From Brevibacillus sp051967035 (lineage in GTDB: Bacteria > Bacillota > Bacilli > Brevibacillales > Brevibacillaceae), in NCBI RefSeq assembly GCF_051967035.1, contig NZ_JBQCKK010000004.1, positions 62,001 through 126,000 on the forward strand: a stretch of 64,000 bases of DNA, read 5' to 3'. The notes under the pieces are model-generated. The model was not told where the DNA came from. It ran no database searches and saw nothing but the letters and a program-made list of their open reading frames with translations. A program made the translations under genes and the position numbers. Shown one piece after another: positions 7,386 to 16,597 of the stretch; the first letter of the stretch is position 1, and each line of letters opens with the position of its first letter.

Positions 7386-10115
7386 TTGGCTAAACAAGAT
7401 GCTTACAAAGTGAAATCTTCCCTACAAGTAGGCGACAAGTCTTTCACCTATTATCGCCTGCAAGGATTGGAAGAACAAGGAATCGGCGACGTTTCCAAGC
7501 TGCCGTTCTCGATTAAAGTTCTGCTTGAGGCCGCCGTACGTCAGTTCGATGGCCGCGCGATCACAAAAGAACACGTACAACAACTGGCGAACTGGACAAA
7601 AGGCCGCGACGAAAACCAAGAAGTGCCGCTCATGCCGGCTCGTATCGTCCTGCAAGACTTCACCGGTGTACCGGCTGTCGTTGACCTGGCTGCAATGCGT
7701 ATCGCCATGAAGCGCGCTGGCGGAGATCCAAAACGAATCAACCCGCTCGTACCGGTTGACCTCGTGATCGACCACTCCGTCATGGTTGACGACTTCGGTA
7801 ACGCGAATGCCCTGAACAACAACATGAAGCTCGAATTCGAACGCAACCAAGAGCGCTACCGCTTCCTGCGCTGGGCGCAAACAGCGTTTGACAACTTCCG
7901 TGCCGTTCCTCCAGCTACGGGTATCGTTCACCAGGTAAACCTGGAGTATCTGGCGACTGTCATCGCGACCCGCGAAGTAGACGGCGAACTGGTTGCCTTC
8001 CCTGACTCTCTCGTAGGTACCGACTCCCACACTACCATGATTAACGGTCTTGGGGTTCTCGGCTGGGGTGTTGGCGGTATCGAGGCAGAAGCAGGCATGC
8101 TCGGCCAACCGCTGTATTTCGTAACGCCAGAAGTCGTTGGTTTCAAATTGACTGGTACGCTGAATGCCGGTGCGACTGCAACCGACCTCGCGCTGACTGT
8201 TACGCAAATGCTGCGCAAAAAAGGCGTAGTCGGGAAATTCGTGGAGTTCTACGGTCCTGGCCTGTCCAACATCTCACTTGCTGACCGCGCTACTGTAGCC
8301 AACATGGCTCCTGAGTACGGTGCTACCATGGGCTTCTTCCCGGTAGACGCTGAAACGCTCAACTACTTGCGCCAAACAGGCCGCAGCGAAGATCTGATCG
8401 CCCTCGTAGAAACATATACAAAGGCACAAGGTCTGTTCCGTACCGACGACACGCCAGACCCGATCTTCTCCGAGACATTGGAACTGGATCTGTCCACCGT
8501 CGTACCGAGCCTGGCTGGTCCAAAACGCCCGCAAGACCGCGTAGAACTGACTGCGATGAAGGAATCCTTCAACAACAGCCTGCGCACACCGATCGACAAA
8601 GGCGGCTTCGGTCTCTCCGAAGAGAAAATCGCCGCAAGCGCACCGGTTACGTATGCGAACGGGGAAACCGCTACGCTGAAAACAGGTTCTGTCGTCATCG
8701 CTGCGATTACGTCCTGTACCAATACATCAAATCCTAGCGTCATGCTGGGTGCAGGTATCCTGGCCAAAAAAGCAGTGGAAAAAGGTTTGAAAAAGCCTCC
8801 TTTCGTGAAAAGCTCCCTGGCTCCAGGTTCCCGTGTCGTTACGCAATACCTGACAGACGCTGGTCTGATTGATTCGCTGAATGCGCTCGGATTCAACGTA
8901 GTCGGCTACGGCTGCACCACTTGCATCGGTAACTCCGGTCCATTGCCAGAGGAAACCAGCAAAGCAATTGCAGAGCAAGACCTGACGGTAGCAGCGGTCC
9001 TGTCCGGTAACCGCAACTTCGAAGGCCGTATCCATGCCCAGGTAAAAGCGAACTACCTCGCTTCTCCTCCATTGGTGATCGCTTACGCACTGGCGGGTAC
9101 GGTAGACATCGACCTGACAACCGAGCCAATCGGTACTGGCAAAGACGGTCAGCCTGTCTACCTGAAAGACATCTGGCCAACTCCGCAAGAAATCGCGGAA
9201 GCCATGGGGAAAGCGATGAACCCAGACCTGTTCCGTACCGAGTACGGTCAAGTATTCACGCAAAACGAAGCCTGGAACAAAATCGACGTTCCAACTGGCG
9301 ACCTGTATGAATGGGATGAAAAATCCACCTACATCCAGGAGCCGCCATTCTTCAAAAACCTGACTGGCGACATCGGCTCCATCGATGAGATCGTGGCTGC
9401 CAGAGCAATCGCTCTGTTTGGCGACTCCGTGACAACGGACCACATCTCGCCAGCCGGTAACATCTCGCCTACTAGCCCTGCGGGTCTGTATCTGCAAGCA
9501 AACGGCGTAGAGCGCAAAGACTTCAACTCCTACGGCGCTCGCCGTGGTAGCCATGACGTGATGATGCGCGGTACATTTGCCAACATCCGCATCCGCAACC
9601 AAGTGGCTCCTGGCACAGAGGGCGGTGTAACCAAATACTTGCCAACCGGCGAAGTCATGTCCATCTACGATGCTTGCATGAAGTATCAAGCAGACGGTAC
9701 TCCGCTCGTGGTACTGGCCGGTAAAGAGTACGGTACAGGTTCTTCCCGCGACTGGGCAGCAAAAGGTACGTTCCTGCTCGGCATCAAAGCGGTAATCGCA
9801 GAAAGCTTCGAGCGTATCCACCGTGCGAACCTCGTAGGTATGGGCGTTCTGCCTCTGCAATTCGCCGACGGCCAAAGCTGGAAGTCCCTGGGCATCGACG
9901 GTACAGAAACCTTCAACATTCTGGGTCTCTCCGACGATGTGCAACCAGGCCAGCGCGTGAAAGTAGAAGCAACCCGCCAAGACGGCAGCAAGTTCGAGTT
10001 CGACGTCATCGTTCGTCTCGACTCCATGGTAGACGTTGACTACTACCGCAACGGCGGTATTCTGCAAACCGTTCTGCGCCAGCTGCTGGACGAAGGCAAA
10101 CCAGTAAACGCGTAA
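7386..10115 (+). CDS. citB: Aconitate hydratase
   Basis: A 909-residue TCA-cycle enzyme interconverting citrate and isocitrate with a 4Fe-4S cluster. The cluster cysteines lie in ITSCTNTSNPS and in GYGCTTCIGNSG, and the mobile C-terminal domain carries GKEYGTGSSRDWAAKG. It matches Bacillus CitB/AcnA in length and sequence. The start is TTG at 7386, 9 bases after GGGAGG (7371-7376); an upstream in-frame ATG at 7314 lies too close to the -10 to be used. Codons are visibly biased toward GGT, CGT and GTA compared with neighbours, as expected for high expression. Family members can also bind RNA when the cluster is lost. A strong terminator follows. Confidence 0.96.
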   Translation: MAKQDAYKVKSSLQVGDKSFTYYRLQGLEEQGIGDVSKLPFSIKVLLEAAVRQFDGRAITKEHVQQLANWTKGRDENQEVPLMPARIVLQDFTGVPAVVDLAAMRIAMKRAGGDPKRINPLVPVDLVIDHSVMVDDFGNANALNNNMKLEFERNQERYRFLRWAQTAFDNFRAVPPATGIVHQVNLEYLATVIATREVDGELVAFPDSLVGTDSHTTMINGLGVLGWGVGGIEAEAGMLGQPLYFVTPEVVGFKLTGTLNAGATATDLALTVTQMLRKKGVVGKFVEFYGPGLSNISLADRATVANMAPEYGATMGFFPVDAETLNYLRQTGRSEDLIALVETYTKAQGLFRTDDTPDPIFSETLELDLSTVVPSLAGPKRPQDRVELTAMKESFNNSLRTPIDKGGFGLSEEKIAASAPVTYANGETATLKTGSVVIAAITSCTNTSNPSVMLGAGILAKKAVEKGLKKPPFVKSSLAPGSRVVTQYLTDAGLIDSLNALGFNVVGYGCTTCIGNSGPLPEETSKAIAEQDLTVAAVLSGNRNFEGRIHAQVKANYLASPPLVIAYALAGTVDIDLTTEPIGTGKDGQPVYLKDIWPTPQEIAEAMGKAMNPDLFRTEYGQVFTQNEAWNKIDVPTGDLYEWDEKSTYIQEPPFFKNLTGDIGSIDEIVAARAIALFGDSVTTDHISPAGNISPTSPAGLYLQANGVERKDFNSYGARRGSHDVMMRGTFANIRIRNQVAPGTEGGVTKYLPTGEVMSIYDACMKYQADGTPLVVLAGKEYGTGSSRDWAAKGTFLLGIKAVIAESFERIHRANLVGMGVLPLQFADGQSWKSLGIDGTETFNILGLSDDVQPGQRVKVEATRQDGSKFEFDVIVRLDSMVDVDYYRNGGILQTVLRQLLDEGKPVNA

Positions 10116-10154
10116 GCATACAAAACCAAACAAGTTCGAAACAGCACCCACCCA

Positions 10155-10196
10155 AAAGGGCAGACTCCGAGTGTCTCGGCAGTCTGCCCTTTTTTT
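10155..10196 (+). terminator. Rho-independent terminator of citB
   Basis: AAAGGGCAGACT (10155-10166) pairs with AGTCTGCCCTTT (10181-10192). An inner stem CCGAG/CTCGG extends the hairpin, and a T run reaches 10196. It lies 40 bases after the citB stop. Confidence 0.92.
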
Positions 10197-10254
10197 CTGT
10201 CATGCTGCCGGGCTTCCCGCTTTCCTTGGCCGCCCGGCTTTTTCCTTATCCTCG

Positions 10255-12162
10255 CTACCTGATCTGTGTCTCGCTGCCCCGCGCAAACTGGCTGTTGTAC
10301 AAATCCGCGTAGAAACCGCCCTGCGCCAGCAGCTCTTCGTGCGTGCCCTGCTCGATCACCGCTCCGTTGTTCATGACGAGGATCAGATCGGCGTCGCGAA
10401 TCGTCGAGAGGCGATGGGCGATTACAAAGCTCGTGCGCCCCTTCATCAGTCCCGCCATCGCTTGTTGAATCAACAGCTCTGTCCGGGTGTCGACGCTGCT
10501 CGTCGCCTCATCCAGAATCAAAATGGCCGGGTCGGCGAGGAACGCCCGCGCGATGGTCAACAGTTGCTTTTGTCCCTGGGAGATGTTCGACGCTTCTTCA
10601 TTCAGCACCGTTTCGTATCCTTCCGGCAAGGTCCGCACAAAATGGTCTGCGTGTGCGGCCTTCGCCGCCCGTACGATCTCCGCTTCGCTCGCCCCCGCTC
10701 TGCCGTAGGCGATGTTTTCCTTGATCGTGCCGTTGAACAGCCACGTATCCTGCAACACCATCCCGAACTGGCTGCGCAGCTCGCCGCGCGGCAGGTCGCG
10801 AATATCGCGGCCGTCAATCGTAATCCGTCCGCCGTCAATCTCGTAAAAGCGCATCAGCAGGTTGACCAACGTCGTCTTTCCAGCGCCAGTGGGACCGACG
10901 ATGGCGACCGTCATGCCTGGCTTCACGTCGAGATTCATATCCGTGATGAGCGGTTCGCCTTCCTTGTAGCCAAACGAGACGTGCTCAAACCTCACATGCC
11001 CTTGCATGCGGGTTGAGACAGCGGCGGAAGCGGCATCGGCTTCTTCCTCCGGCGCATCGAGCACTTCAAAAATGCGCTCCGCCGAGACGAACGTGGACTG
11101 AATAATGTTGGCAATGTTTGCCGTCTGCGTGATCGGCTGGGAAAACTGCTGGGCGTACTGGATAAACGCCTGCACATCCCCGATGGCGATGCTGCCGCGC
11201 GTAACGAGCACGCCGCCCACTACGCAGACGAGCACGAAGCCGATATTGCCGACGAACATCATCAGCGGCATCATGATTCCGGCGATAAACTGCGCCTTCC
11301 AGCCAGACTGGTACAGCTTTTCGTTGATCGCGTCGAACGTTTCGATGGCGCTCTTCTCCCGGCCGAACGCCTTGACGATCCTGTGGCCCGTGTACATCTC
11401 TTCGACGTGTCCGTTCAGTTCGCCGAGCGCCTGCTGCTGCCCTTTGAAGTGCGGCATGGAACGCGACGCCACCTGCTTGATCGCCACGGCGCTGAGCGGC
11501 AAGGTCACAAGCAAGATGACCGTCATCAGCGGACTGATCGAAAGCATCATCGCAATGACGCCGACCAGCGTAATGATCGAGGTTATCATCTGCGTCAGAC
11601 TTTGTTGCAGCGTGCCGCTGATCGTATCCACGTCATTGACGACCCGGCTCATGATTTCGCCGTGCGTTCGCTCGTCGAAGTATTTCAGCGGCAGTCTCGC
11701 CAGCTTCTCGTTGACTTCCTTGCGCAGCGCATAGACGGTCTTTTGCGCGACTTTCGCCATCACATACTGCTGGATATAAGCGAACAGCGCGGAGAACAAA
11801 TACAGCCCGATCAGGGTCAAAATGATTTGCCAAATAGCGCCAAAGTCAAACGTTGCGCCCGGCACTCCCTTCAACTTGCCCATGAACCCGGCAAAAATCG
11901 TCGTCGTCGCATCCCCTAAGAGCTTCGGACTGAGAATGGCGAAGACGGTGCTTGCCGCTGCCGTCACAAAGACGATGAACAGCCGAAAGCGATGCGGCTT
12001 CAAATAGCCGAGCAGGCGGCGCAGCGTGCCTTTGAAATCTTTGGCCTTTTGCCCGGGCATCGTCAGCATCCCCGGCCCGCCAAAGCCCATCGGACGCTGC
12101 CCTCCCGGCCCTGGCCCCGCTCCCGGTCTTCCCTGGGGAGGACGTGGTTGGCCTTCACTCAT
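10255..12162 (-). CDS. Heterodimeric ABC exporter, consensus-ATPase subunit
   Basis: A 635-residue half-transporter. A Pro/Gly-rich cytoplasmic N-terminus (about 1-40) precedes a six-helix membrane domain and an ATPase domain with Walker A GPTGAGKTT and Walker B ILILDEA (catalytic Glu present). Its signature is degenerate, ISQGQ in place of LSGGQ. The partner gene has the opposite pattern, which is the hallmark of asymmetric exporters such as BmrCD and LmrCD; the closest B. subtilis pair I recall is YfiB/YfiC. Its ATG overlaps the partner stop (ATGA). The substrate is probably a drug or other hydrophobic compound, controlled by the TetR gene upstream. Confidence 0.88.
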   Translation of the reverse strand: MSEGQPRPPQGRPGAGPGPGGQRPMGFGGPGMLTMPGQKAKDFKGTLRRLLGYLKPHRFRLFIVFVTAAASTVFAILSPKLLGDATTTIFAGFMGKLKGVPGATFDFGAIWQIILTLIGLYLFSALFAYIQQYVMAKVAQKTVYALRKEVNEKLARLPLKYFDERTHGEIMSRVVNDVDTISGTLQQSLTQMITSIITLVGVIAMMLSISPLMTVILLVTLPLSAVAIKQVASRSMPHFKGQQQALGELNGHVEEMYTGHRIVKAFGREKSAIETFDAINEKLYQSGWKAQFIAGIMMPLMMFVGNIGFVLVCVVGGVLVTRGSIAIGDVQAFIQYAQQFSQPITQTANIANIIQSTFVSAERIFEVLDAPEEEADAASAAVSTRMQGHVRFEHVSFGYKEGEPLITDMNLDVKPGMTVAIVGPTGAGKTTLVNLLMRFYEIDGGRITIDGRDIRDLPRGELRSQFGMVLQDTWLFNGTIKENIAYGRAGASEAEIVRAAKAAHADHFVRTLPEGYETVLNEEASNISQGQKQLLTIARAFLADPAILILDEATSSVDTRTELLIQQAMAGLMKGRTSFVIAHRLSTIRDADLILVMNNGAVIEQGTHEELLAQGGFYADLYNSQFARGSETQIR

Positions 12163-13889
12163 GCGATTTCCTCCTCCGTTAGCTGGGATTTAACGATCTC
12201 CTGGTACACGCTACAGGTGGCGAGCAGCTCGCGGTGTGTACCGATCCCTGCCACTTTGCCTTCCTCCAGCACGATGATCTGGTCGGCGTCCATCACGGTA
12301 TTGACCCGCTGCGCGACGATGATGACCGTCGCGCCCCCTGTCTCCTGCTTCAAGGCAGCCCGCAGGTTGGCATCTGTCTTGAAGTCGAGGGCGGAAAAGC
12401 TGTCGTCAAAAATGTACACCTCCGGCTTGCGGACGAGTGCACGGGCGATGGAGAGGCGCTGCTTTTGCCCGCCTGACAGGTTCTGGCCGCCTTGGGCGAG
12501 GACGGTATCCAGCCCGTCCGGCATGTTCGCGATAAACTCGGCCGCCTGCGCCACGCTTGCGGCATGGCGGACTTCCTCGTCTGTCGCCTCCTCTTTTCCG
12601 TAGCGGATGTTGTCCGCGATCGTCCCCGTAAACAGCAGCGCCTTTTGCGGAACAAAGCCGATGCGGGAACGCAGCTCGCTTTGCGGCCACTCGCGCACAT
12701 CGACGCCACCGACGCGCACGCTGCCGGACTCGACGTCATAGAAGCGCGGGATCAGACTGACGAGCGTGGTTTTCCCCACACCTGTCCCTCCGATGATCGC
12801 CGTCACCTGACCGGATCTGGCAGTAAAAGAAAGCTCAGACAGCGCAGGCTTCTCTGCGCCGGGATAGCGAAACGTCACCTGTTCGAAATCGACTTGCCCG
12901 CCTTTTCCCGCGCCAGATGAATCAGGCTGCTCCCTGTCGGCAATGATCGGCTCGGTCGCGAGCACCTCGTGAATGCGCGCTGCCGCAGCCGAAGCTCTCG
13001 GCACCATGCTGAACATCATCGACGCCATCATCAGCGAAAACAAGATTTGCATCGCATACTGCAAAAAGGCCATCAGGTCGCCTACCTGCATGTGTCCGGC
13101 GCTGATCCGCAAGCCGCCAAACCAGATAATGGCAATCGACGTGACGTTCATCATCAGCATCATGGCAGGCATCATCCCCGCCATGATCTGGTTGGCTTTG
13201 ATCGCCGTCGCCGTCAAATCCTCATTGGCGCGGTCAAACCGCTCCCGCTCGTGTTCGATCCGGTTGAACGCCCGCACGACGCGGATTCCGGTCAACGACT
13301 CGCGCAGCACCAGGTTCAGCCTGTCGATTTTGCCCTGCATCGCCTGGAAGTGGGGAATTCCTTTTGAGCCGATCCAAAAAATCGCCAAGGCCAAAATCGG
13401 AATCGCCACGATGATGACGAGAGACAGCTCCGCGTCCTTCGACAGCGCCATGATAATTCCGCCAAAACACATCATCGGCGCCATCACCAGCATCCGCAGC
13501 ATCATGTTCAGCACTTGCTGGACTTGCGTAATGTCATTCGTCGTCCGGGTAATCAGCGAGGCCGTCCCGTGCTTGTCGAACTCCTGCAACGAAAACCGTT
13601 CAATGTGGCTGAATACGCTGCTGCGCAGCCGCATGCCAAAGCCGGAAGCAGAGCGGGAAGCCAGGTAGCTGGCGGCGATGGACAAAGCGGCCGCAACGGC
13701 GGATACGAGCAGCATCCAGCCTCCGGTTCTCCAGATATAGGCCGTGTCTTCCTTGACGATCCCTTCGTTGACGATATGGGACATCAGGTTTGGCAAATAT
13801 AAATTCGCCAGCGATTGCAGCAACATAAACAACATCGTCATGACGACCATCGAGCGGTATGGCCGCAAAAAACGCAATAATTTCAGCAA
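12159..13889 (-). CDS. Heterodimeric ABC exporter, degenerate-ATPase subunit
   Basis: A 576-residue half-transporter with an N-terminal membrane domain and an ATPase domain with Walker A GGTGVGKTT. It has a good signature LSGGQ, but Walker B reads VYIFDDS, with Asp where the catalytic Glu should be. Its own ATP site is therefore expected to be weak, while its signature completes the active site of the partner subunit. The start is TTG at 13889, 6 bases after AGAGGAGG. It sits 43 bases after the TetR gene and overlaps the partner by 4 bases, so the three genes form one operon. Confidence 0.88.
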   Translation of the reverse strand: MLKLLRFLRPYRSMVVMTMLFMLLQSLANLYLPNLMSHIVNEGIVKEDTAYIWRTGGWMLLVSAVAAALSIAASYLASRSASGFGMRLRSSVFSHIERFSLQEFDKHGTASLITRTTNDITQVQQVLNMMLRMLVMAPMMCFGGIIMALSKDAELSLVIIVAIPILALAIFWIGSKGIPHFQAMQGKIDRLNLVLRESLTGIRVVRAFNRIEHERERFDRANEDLTATAIKANQIMAGMMPAMMLMMNVTSIAIIWFGGLRISAGHMQVGDLMAFLQYAMQILFSLMMASMMFSMVPRASAAAARIHEVLATEPIIADREQPDSSGAGKGGQVDFEQVTFRYPGAEKPALSELSFTARSGQVTAIIGGTGVGKTTLVSLIPRFYDVESGSVRVGGVDVREWPQSELRSRIGFVPQKALLFTGTIADNIRYGKEEATDEEVRHAASVAQAAEFIANMPDGLDTVLAQGGQNLSGGQKQRLSIARALVRKPEVYIFDDSFSALDFKTDANLRAALKQETGGATVIIVAQRVNTVMDADQIIVLEEGKVAGIGTHRELLATCSVYQEIVKSQLTEEEIA

Positions 13890-13932
13890 ACAAATCCTCC
13901 TCTTGCTTGATAGGCTGCGGTGGCGGCTGCCC

Positions 13933-14580
13933 TCACGCCCGCATCATCGCGACGCACGATTCTGTCGCCGCCTCGATGTCCGGCGCGAGCAGCTGCTTGA
14001 CCTGCTCCATGTCGTGTCCTTCCGCGAGCAAGCTTCTTTTTTTCCGCTGCAAAAAACCCATGGCGTGCATCATGGCTCCCCAATATTGCTCCGCGAGCAG
14101 CTCCGGCTCCATCCGGCGAATCTCGCCTGTCTCCATCCCCCGGCGCAACGTCTCCACCAGTACCTGCAAATTGTTGTCGTGCCACATCAGCGTCTTCAGC
14201 TCTTCGTCCGTGAACAGCTCGCGCAAGTCGTGCCGCATGCGGAAAAAGAACATGACGTGCAAGGAGCTTTCAAACAGATTGTGGAACATGCCGTGCGCGA
14301 ATTGCCGACACAGTTCTCCCGCCGTTCCCGCCTGGGAAAAATGATGGCGGGTGTGCTTGTTGGAGAGCTGGAACATATGCGCAAACAAATCGCGAAACAG
14401 CGAGCGCTTGTCTTTGTAGTAGTAATACACCAGACCTCTGGCCACGCCGGCACGCAGCGCGACGTCCTTGATGTCTGCGGCCGCGTATCCTTTTTCCACG
14501 TAAACAGCAAGGGCGCCCTGCATGATCGCTTCTTTGCGCTGGACGCGGATTTCTTCATTCTGCTCCTTTGAGCGAGGCAC
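13933..14580 (-). CDS. TetR-family repressor of the ABC exporter operon
   Basis: A 215-residue TetR regulator. The helix-turn-helix lies near residues 25-60 (AAADIKDVALRAGVARGLVYYYYKDKRSLF), followed by a helical ligand domain. The start is GTG, preceded by AAGGAGGGAG. It heads the exporter operon, and a palindrome sits on its own promoter, so it most likely represses itself and the two transporter genes until a drug-like ligand binds. Confidence 0.88.
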   Translation of the reverse strand: MPRSKEQNEEIRVQRKEAIMQGALAVYVEKGYAAADIKDVALRAGVARGLVYYYYKDKRSLFRDLFAHMFQLSNKHTRHHFSQAGTAGELCRQFAHGMFHNLFESSLHVMFFFRMRHDLRELFTDEELKTLMWHDNNLQVLVETLRRGMETGEIRRMEPELLAEQYWGAMMHAMGFLQRKKRSLLAEGHDMEQVKQLLAPDIEAATESCVAMMRA

Positions 14581-14601
14581 GAGCTGCTCCCTCCTTTTTC
14601 A

Positions 14602-14650
14602 TTGACTTTCGTGTCAGTCAAACTATAAGTCTCCTGCCAGCCAGTGTCAA
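14602..14650 (-). promoter_or_regulatory. Promoter and operator of the TetR-ABC operon
   Basis: On the minus strand there is a perfect -35 TTGACA (complement at 14645-14650), a 17-base spacer and -10 TATAGT (14622-14627). Directly downstream, covering the likely transcription start, lies a palindrome TTGACT-N8-AGTCAA (14602-14621). The layout is that of a repressor site for the adjacent TetR protein. Confidence 0.8.
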
Positions 14651-14734
14651 GAGGCGAATGTCGGGCCTTGGTTTCAAACGAATGCATGTTCTCTCCCGCC
14701 TTGAGCCACCTTATGCATAAGGAGGGATTCCGTG

Positions 14735-15064
14735 ATGAGCGAGAAAAGCTTTGAGCAAGTTTACGCCGACTACAAAGCGGCAGGCGAGCAGCAAACGTTG
14801 CAGGAAAGCGCAGGAGCGAAAAAAGTCCTATCGCCTGATTCAGACAAAGAGCAGATCGTCGCCGTGCGCAAAAACGATGACGGGGACTTGATCGCCTTTC
14901 GCACAAACAAAGGGCGGGAGCTGGATTACGTCACCGCCTTGCAGGAAGCAAAAGCGGGACAACTTGCGCACGTAGACGTGTTTCACAAATACGGACGGGA
15001 TATTTTGCGCAGCGAGCCGGACGGTATTAAAGAAAACAATCTGGACCAGTTGCCCATTTTTTGA
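14735..15064 (+). CDS. DUF3892-type small protein
   Basis: A 109-residue soluble protein of the DUF3892 type, function unknown. The core IVAVRKNDDGDLIAFRTNKGRELDYVTALQEAKAGQL fits the family as I remember it. The ATG at 14735 is 8 bases after AAGGAGGG (14719-14726); a GTG one codon earlier is less well spaced. The gene is divergent from the TetR operon. There is no signal peptide or membrane segment. Confidence 0.65.
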   Translation: MSEKSFEQVYADYKAAGEQQTLQESAGAKKVLSPDSDKEQIVAVRKNDDGDLIAFRTNKGRELDYVTALQEAKAGQLAHVDVFHKYGRDILRSEPDGIKENNLDQLPIF

Positions 15065-15070
15065 CCACAG

Positions 15071-15097
15071 AAAAAAAGCGCTCAGGCTGGCGAGCGC
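15071..15097 (-). terminator. Terminator-like hairpin facing the minus strand
   Basis: GCGCTC (15078-15083) pairs with GAGCGC (15092-15097). On the minus strand the hairpin is followed by seven Ts (complement of 15071-15077). Both flanking genes are on the plus strand, so no annotated gene needs it. Confidence 0.55.
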
Positions 15098-15275
15098 CGC
15101 TTGGCGTTGCAGGGGCAGGCTGGTTGGCTAAGCGAACTGTTTTTTTATGGGTGCTTTGGAATCGGCCACGCCTAAGTAGCCCGGAAGACGAATACTTATG
15201 AGAAGAGAGTATGCATGACATTCTTTCCAAAGGGAAAACAAGGCTTTCCATTTTGTTTTTGGGGAGGTACCCGTC

Positions 15276-16463
15276 ATGAAGAAACCGTTTCGCGAAACGT
15301 GGATTGAGGTCAACCTGGATGCCATCAAAGGAAACATCCGCGCCATTCGCCGCCATATTCCGAAGCAGACGAAGATCATGGCCGTCGTCAAAGCGAACGC
15401 CTATGGCCACGGCTCCGTGGGAGTGGCCCGATACGCTCTGGAGTACGGAGCGAGTGCGCTCGCCGTCGCCATGCTGGAGGAAGGCATCGTCTTGCGGCAG
15501 GCGGGAATTACTGCCCCCATCCTCGTCCTGGGCTTTACTCCGCTCTCCCGCGTCAAGGAAGCTGGGGCCTGGAATATCGAGTTGTCGGCCTTCCAGGTGG
15601 AATGGATCAAGGAAGCGCAAAAAATCGTCAAATCGACCCCGTTTGCCAGCCGCCTACCTATCCATATCAACATGGACACCGGCATGGGCCGCCTGGGCGT
15701 TCGGACAAAAGAAGGCGTGCTGTCTGTCGTCAAAGCGCTGGAAGCAAGTCCCGATCTGGAATGGAAAGGAATCTTCACCCACTTTTCCACGGCAGATGAG
15801 CCGGACCACACGTTGACCAAGCTGCAGCATGAGCTGTTCGTGAACGCGCTGCGCTATCTGGAAGAGCACGGCTTCAAGCTGCCCACTGTGCATATGTGCA
15901 ACACCGCCGCTGCCATCGCTTTTCCCGAGTACAGCGCCGATATGATCCGGCTGGGCATCGGCATGTACGGTCTGTATCCATCGGCCTATATCAAGGAACT
16001 GAACCGCGTCAAGCTCGTGCCTGCGCTCACCTTGAAATCGCGTTTTTCCAACGTGAAAACGATGCAGTCAGAGCCGTACACGATCAGTTATGGAGCGACG
16101 TACATAGCGAAGCAAGGGGAAGTCATCGGAACGGTTCCGATCGGCTACGCGGACGGTTACTCGCGTGCACTGTCCAACCGCGGCGCTGTGCTGTATTGCG
16201 GCAAACGGCTGCAGATTGCCGGGCGCGTGACGATGGATCAGCTGATGGTCAGCCTCGGCGTTGGCGAGAGCGAAGCAAAGCAGGGAGAGGAGGTCGTGCT
16301 GTACGGCCAGCAGGACACCGCGGAGATTACTGTCGATGAAGTTGCGGAAATGCTCGGAACGATCAACTATGAGGTCGTCGCTACTTTGAGCCACCGCATT
16401 CCTCGCCTGTTTTTGGAAAAAGGTAAGGTCGTGGAGATGACCCATTTGCTGCCAAAAGGATAA
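15276..16463 (+). CDS. alr: Alanine racemase
   Basis: This 395-residue PLP enzyme interconverts L- and D-alanine for peptidoglycan. The PLP lysine is K39 in VVKANAYGHG, and the opposite-face catalytic tyrosine is in the SYGATYIA region. Length and the two-domain order (barrel, then C-terminal beta domain) are normal. GGGGAGG precedes the ATG by about 7 bases. Bacilli often have a second racemase gene, so this may not be the only copy. A terminator follows it. Confidence 0.94.
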   Translation: MKKPFRETWIEVNLDAIKGNIRAIRRHIPKQTKIMAVVKANAYGHGSVGVARYALEYGASALAVAMLEEGIVLRQAGITAPILVLGFTPLSRVKEAGAWNIELSAFQVEWIKEAQKIVKSTPFASRLPIHINMDTGMGRLGVRTKEGVLSVVKALEASPDLEWKGIFTHFSTADEPDHTLTKLQHELFVNALRYLEEHGFKLPTVHMCNTAAAIAFPEYSADMIRLGIGMYGLYPSAYIKELNRVKLVPALTLKSRFSNVKTMQSEPYTISYGATYIAKQGEVIGTVPIGYADGYSRALSNRGAVLYCGKRLQIAGRVTMDQLMVSLGVGESEAKQGEEVVLYGQQDTAEITVDEVAEMLGTINYEVVATLSHRIPRLFLEKGKVVEMTHLLPKG

Positions 16464-16472
16464 CCACATCCG

Positions 16473-16522
16473 CTCTCCCCCTCATGCCCGGCGTCTGCCG
16501 GTTCGCGAGGGGGAGATTTTTT
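16473..16522 (+). terminator. Rho-independent terminator of alr
   Basis: CTCTCCCCCTC (16473-16483) pairs with GAGGGGGAGA (16507-16516), with an inner CCGGC/GCCGG stem and a run of six Ts immediately after. Confidence 0.9.
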
Positions 16523-16597
16523 CTGAGGGCATTCGTGGAATAATTTAGCGGCGGCGGCAAAAAATAAAACAACGATATTCATGGAAGGAATGGGAGC

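Noticed and set aside
8727..10151. 474-codon minus-strand open frame
   Set aside because: It is antisense to the well-supported aconitase gene and shows no recognisable domains.
10255..14650. Interpretation as a bacteriocin immunity or lipid A (MsbA) transporter
   Set aside because: The reciprocal asymmetric ATP sites and the TetR regulator fit a heterodimeric multidrug exporter better, and no peptide gene is nearby.
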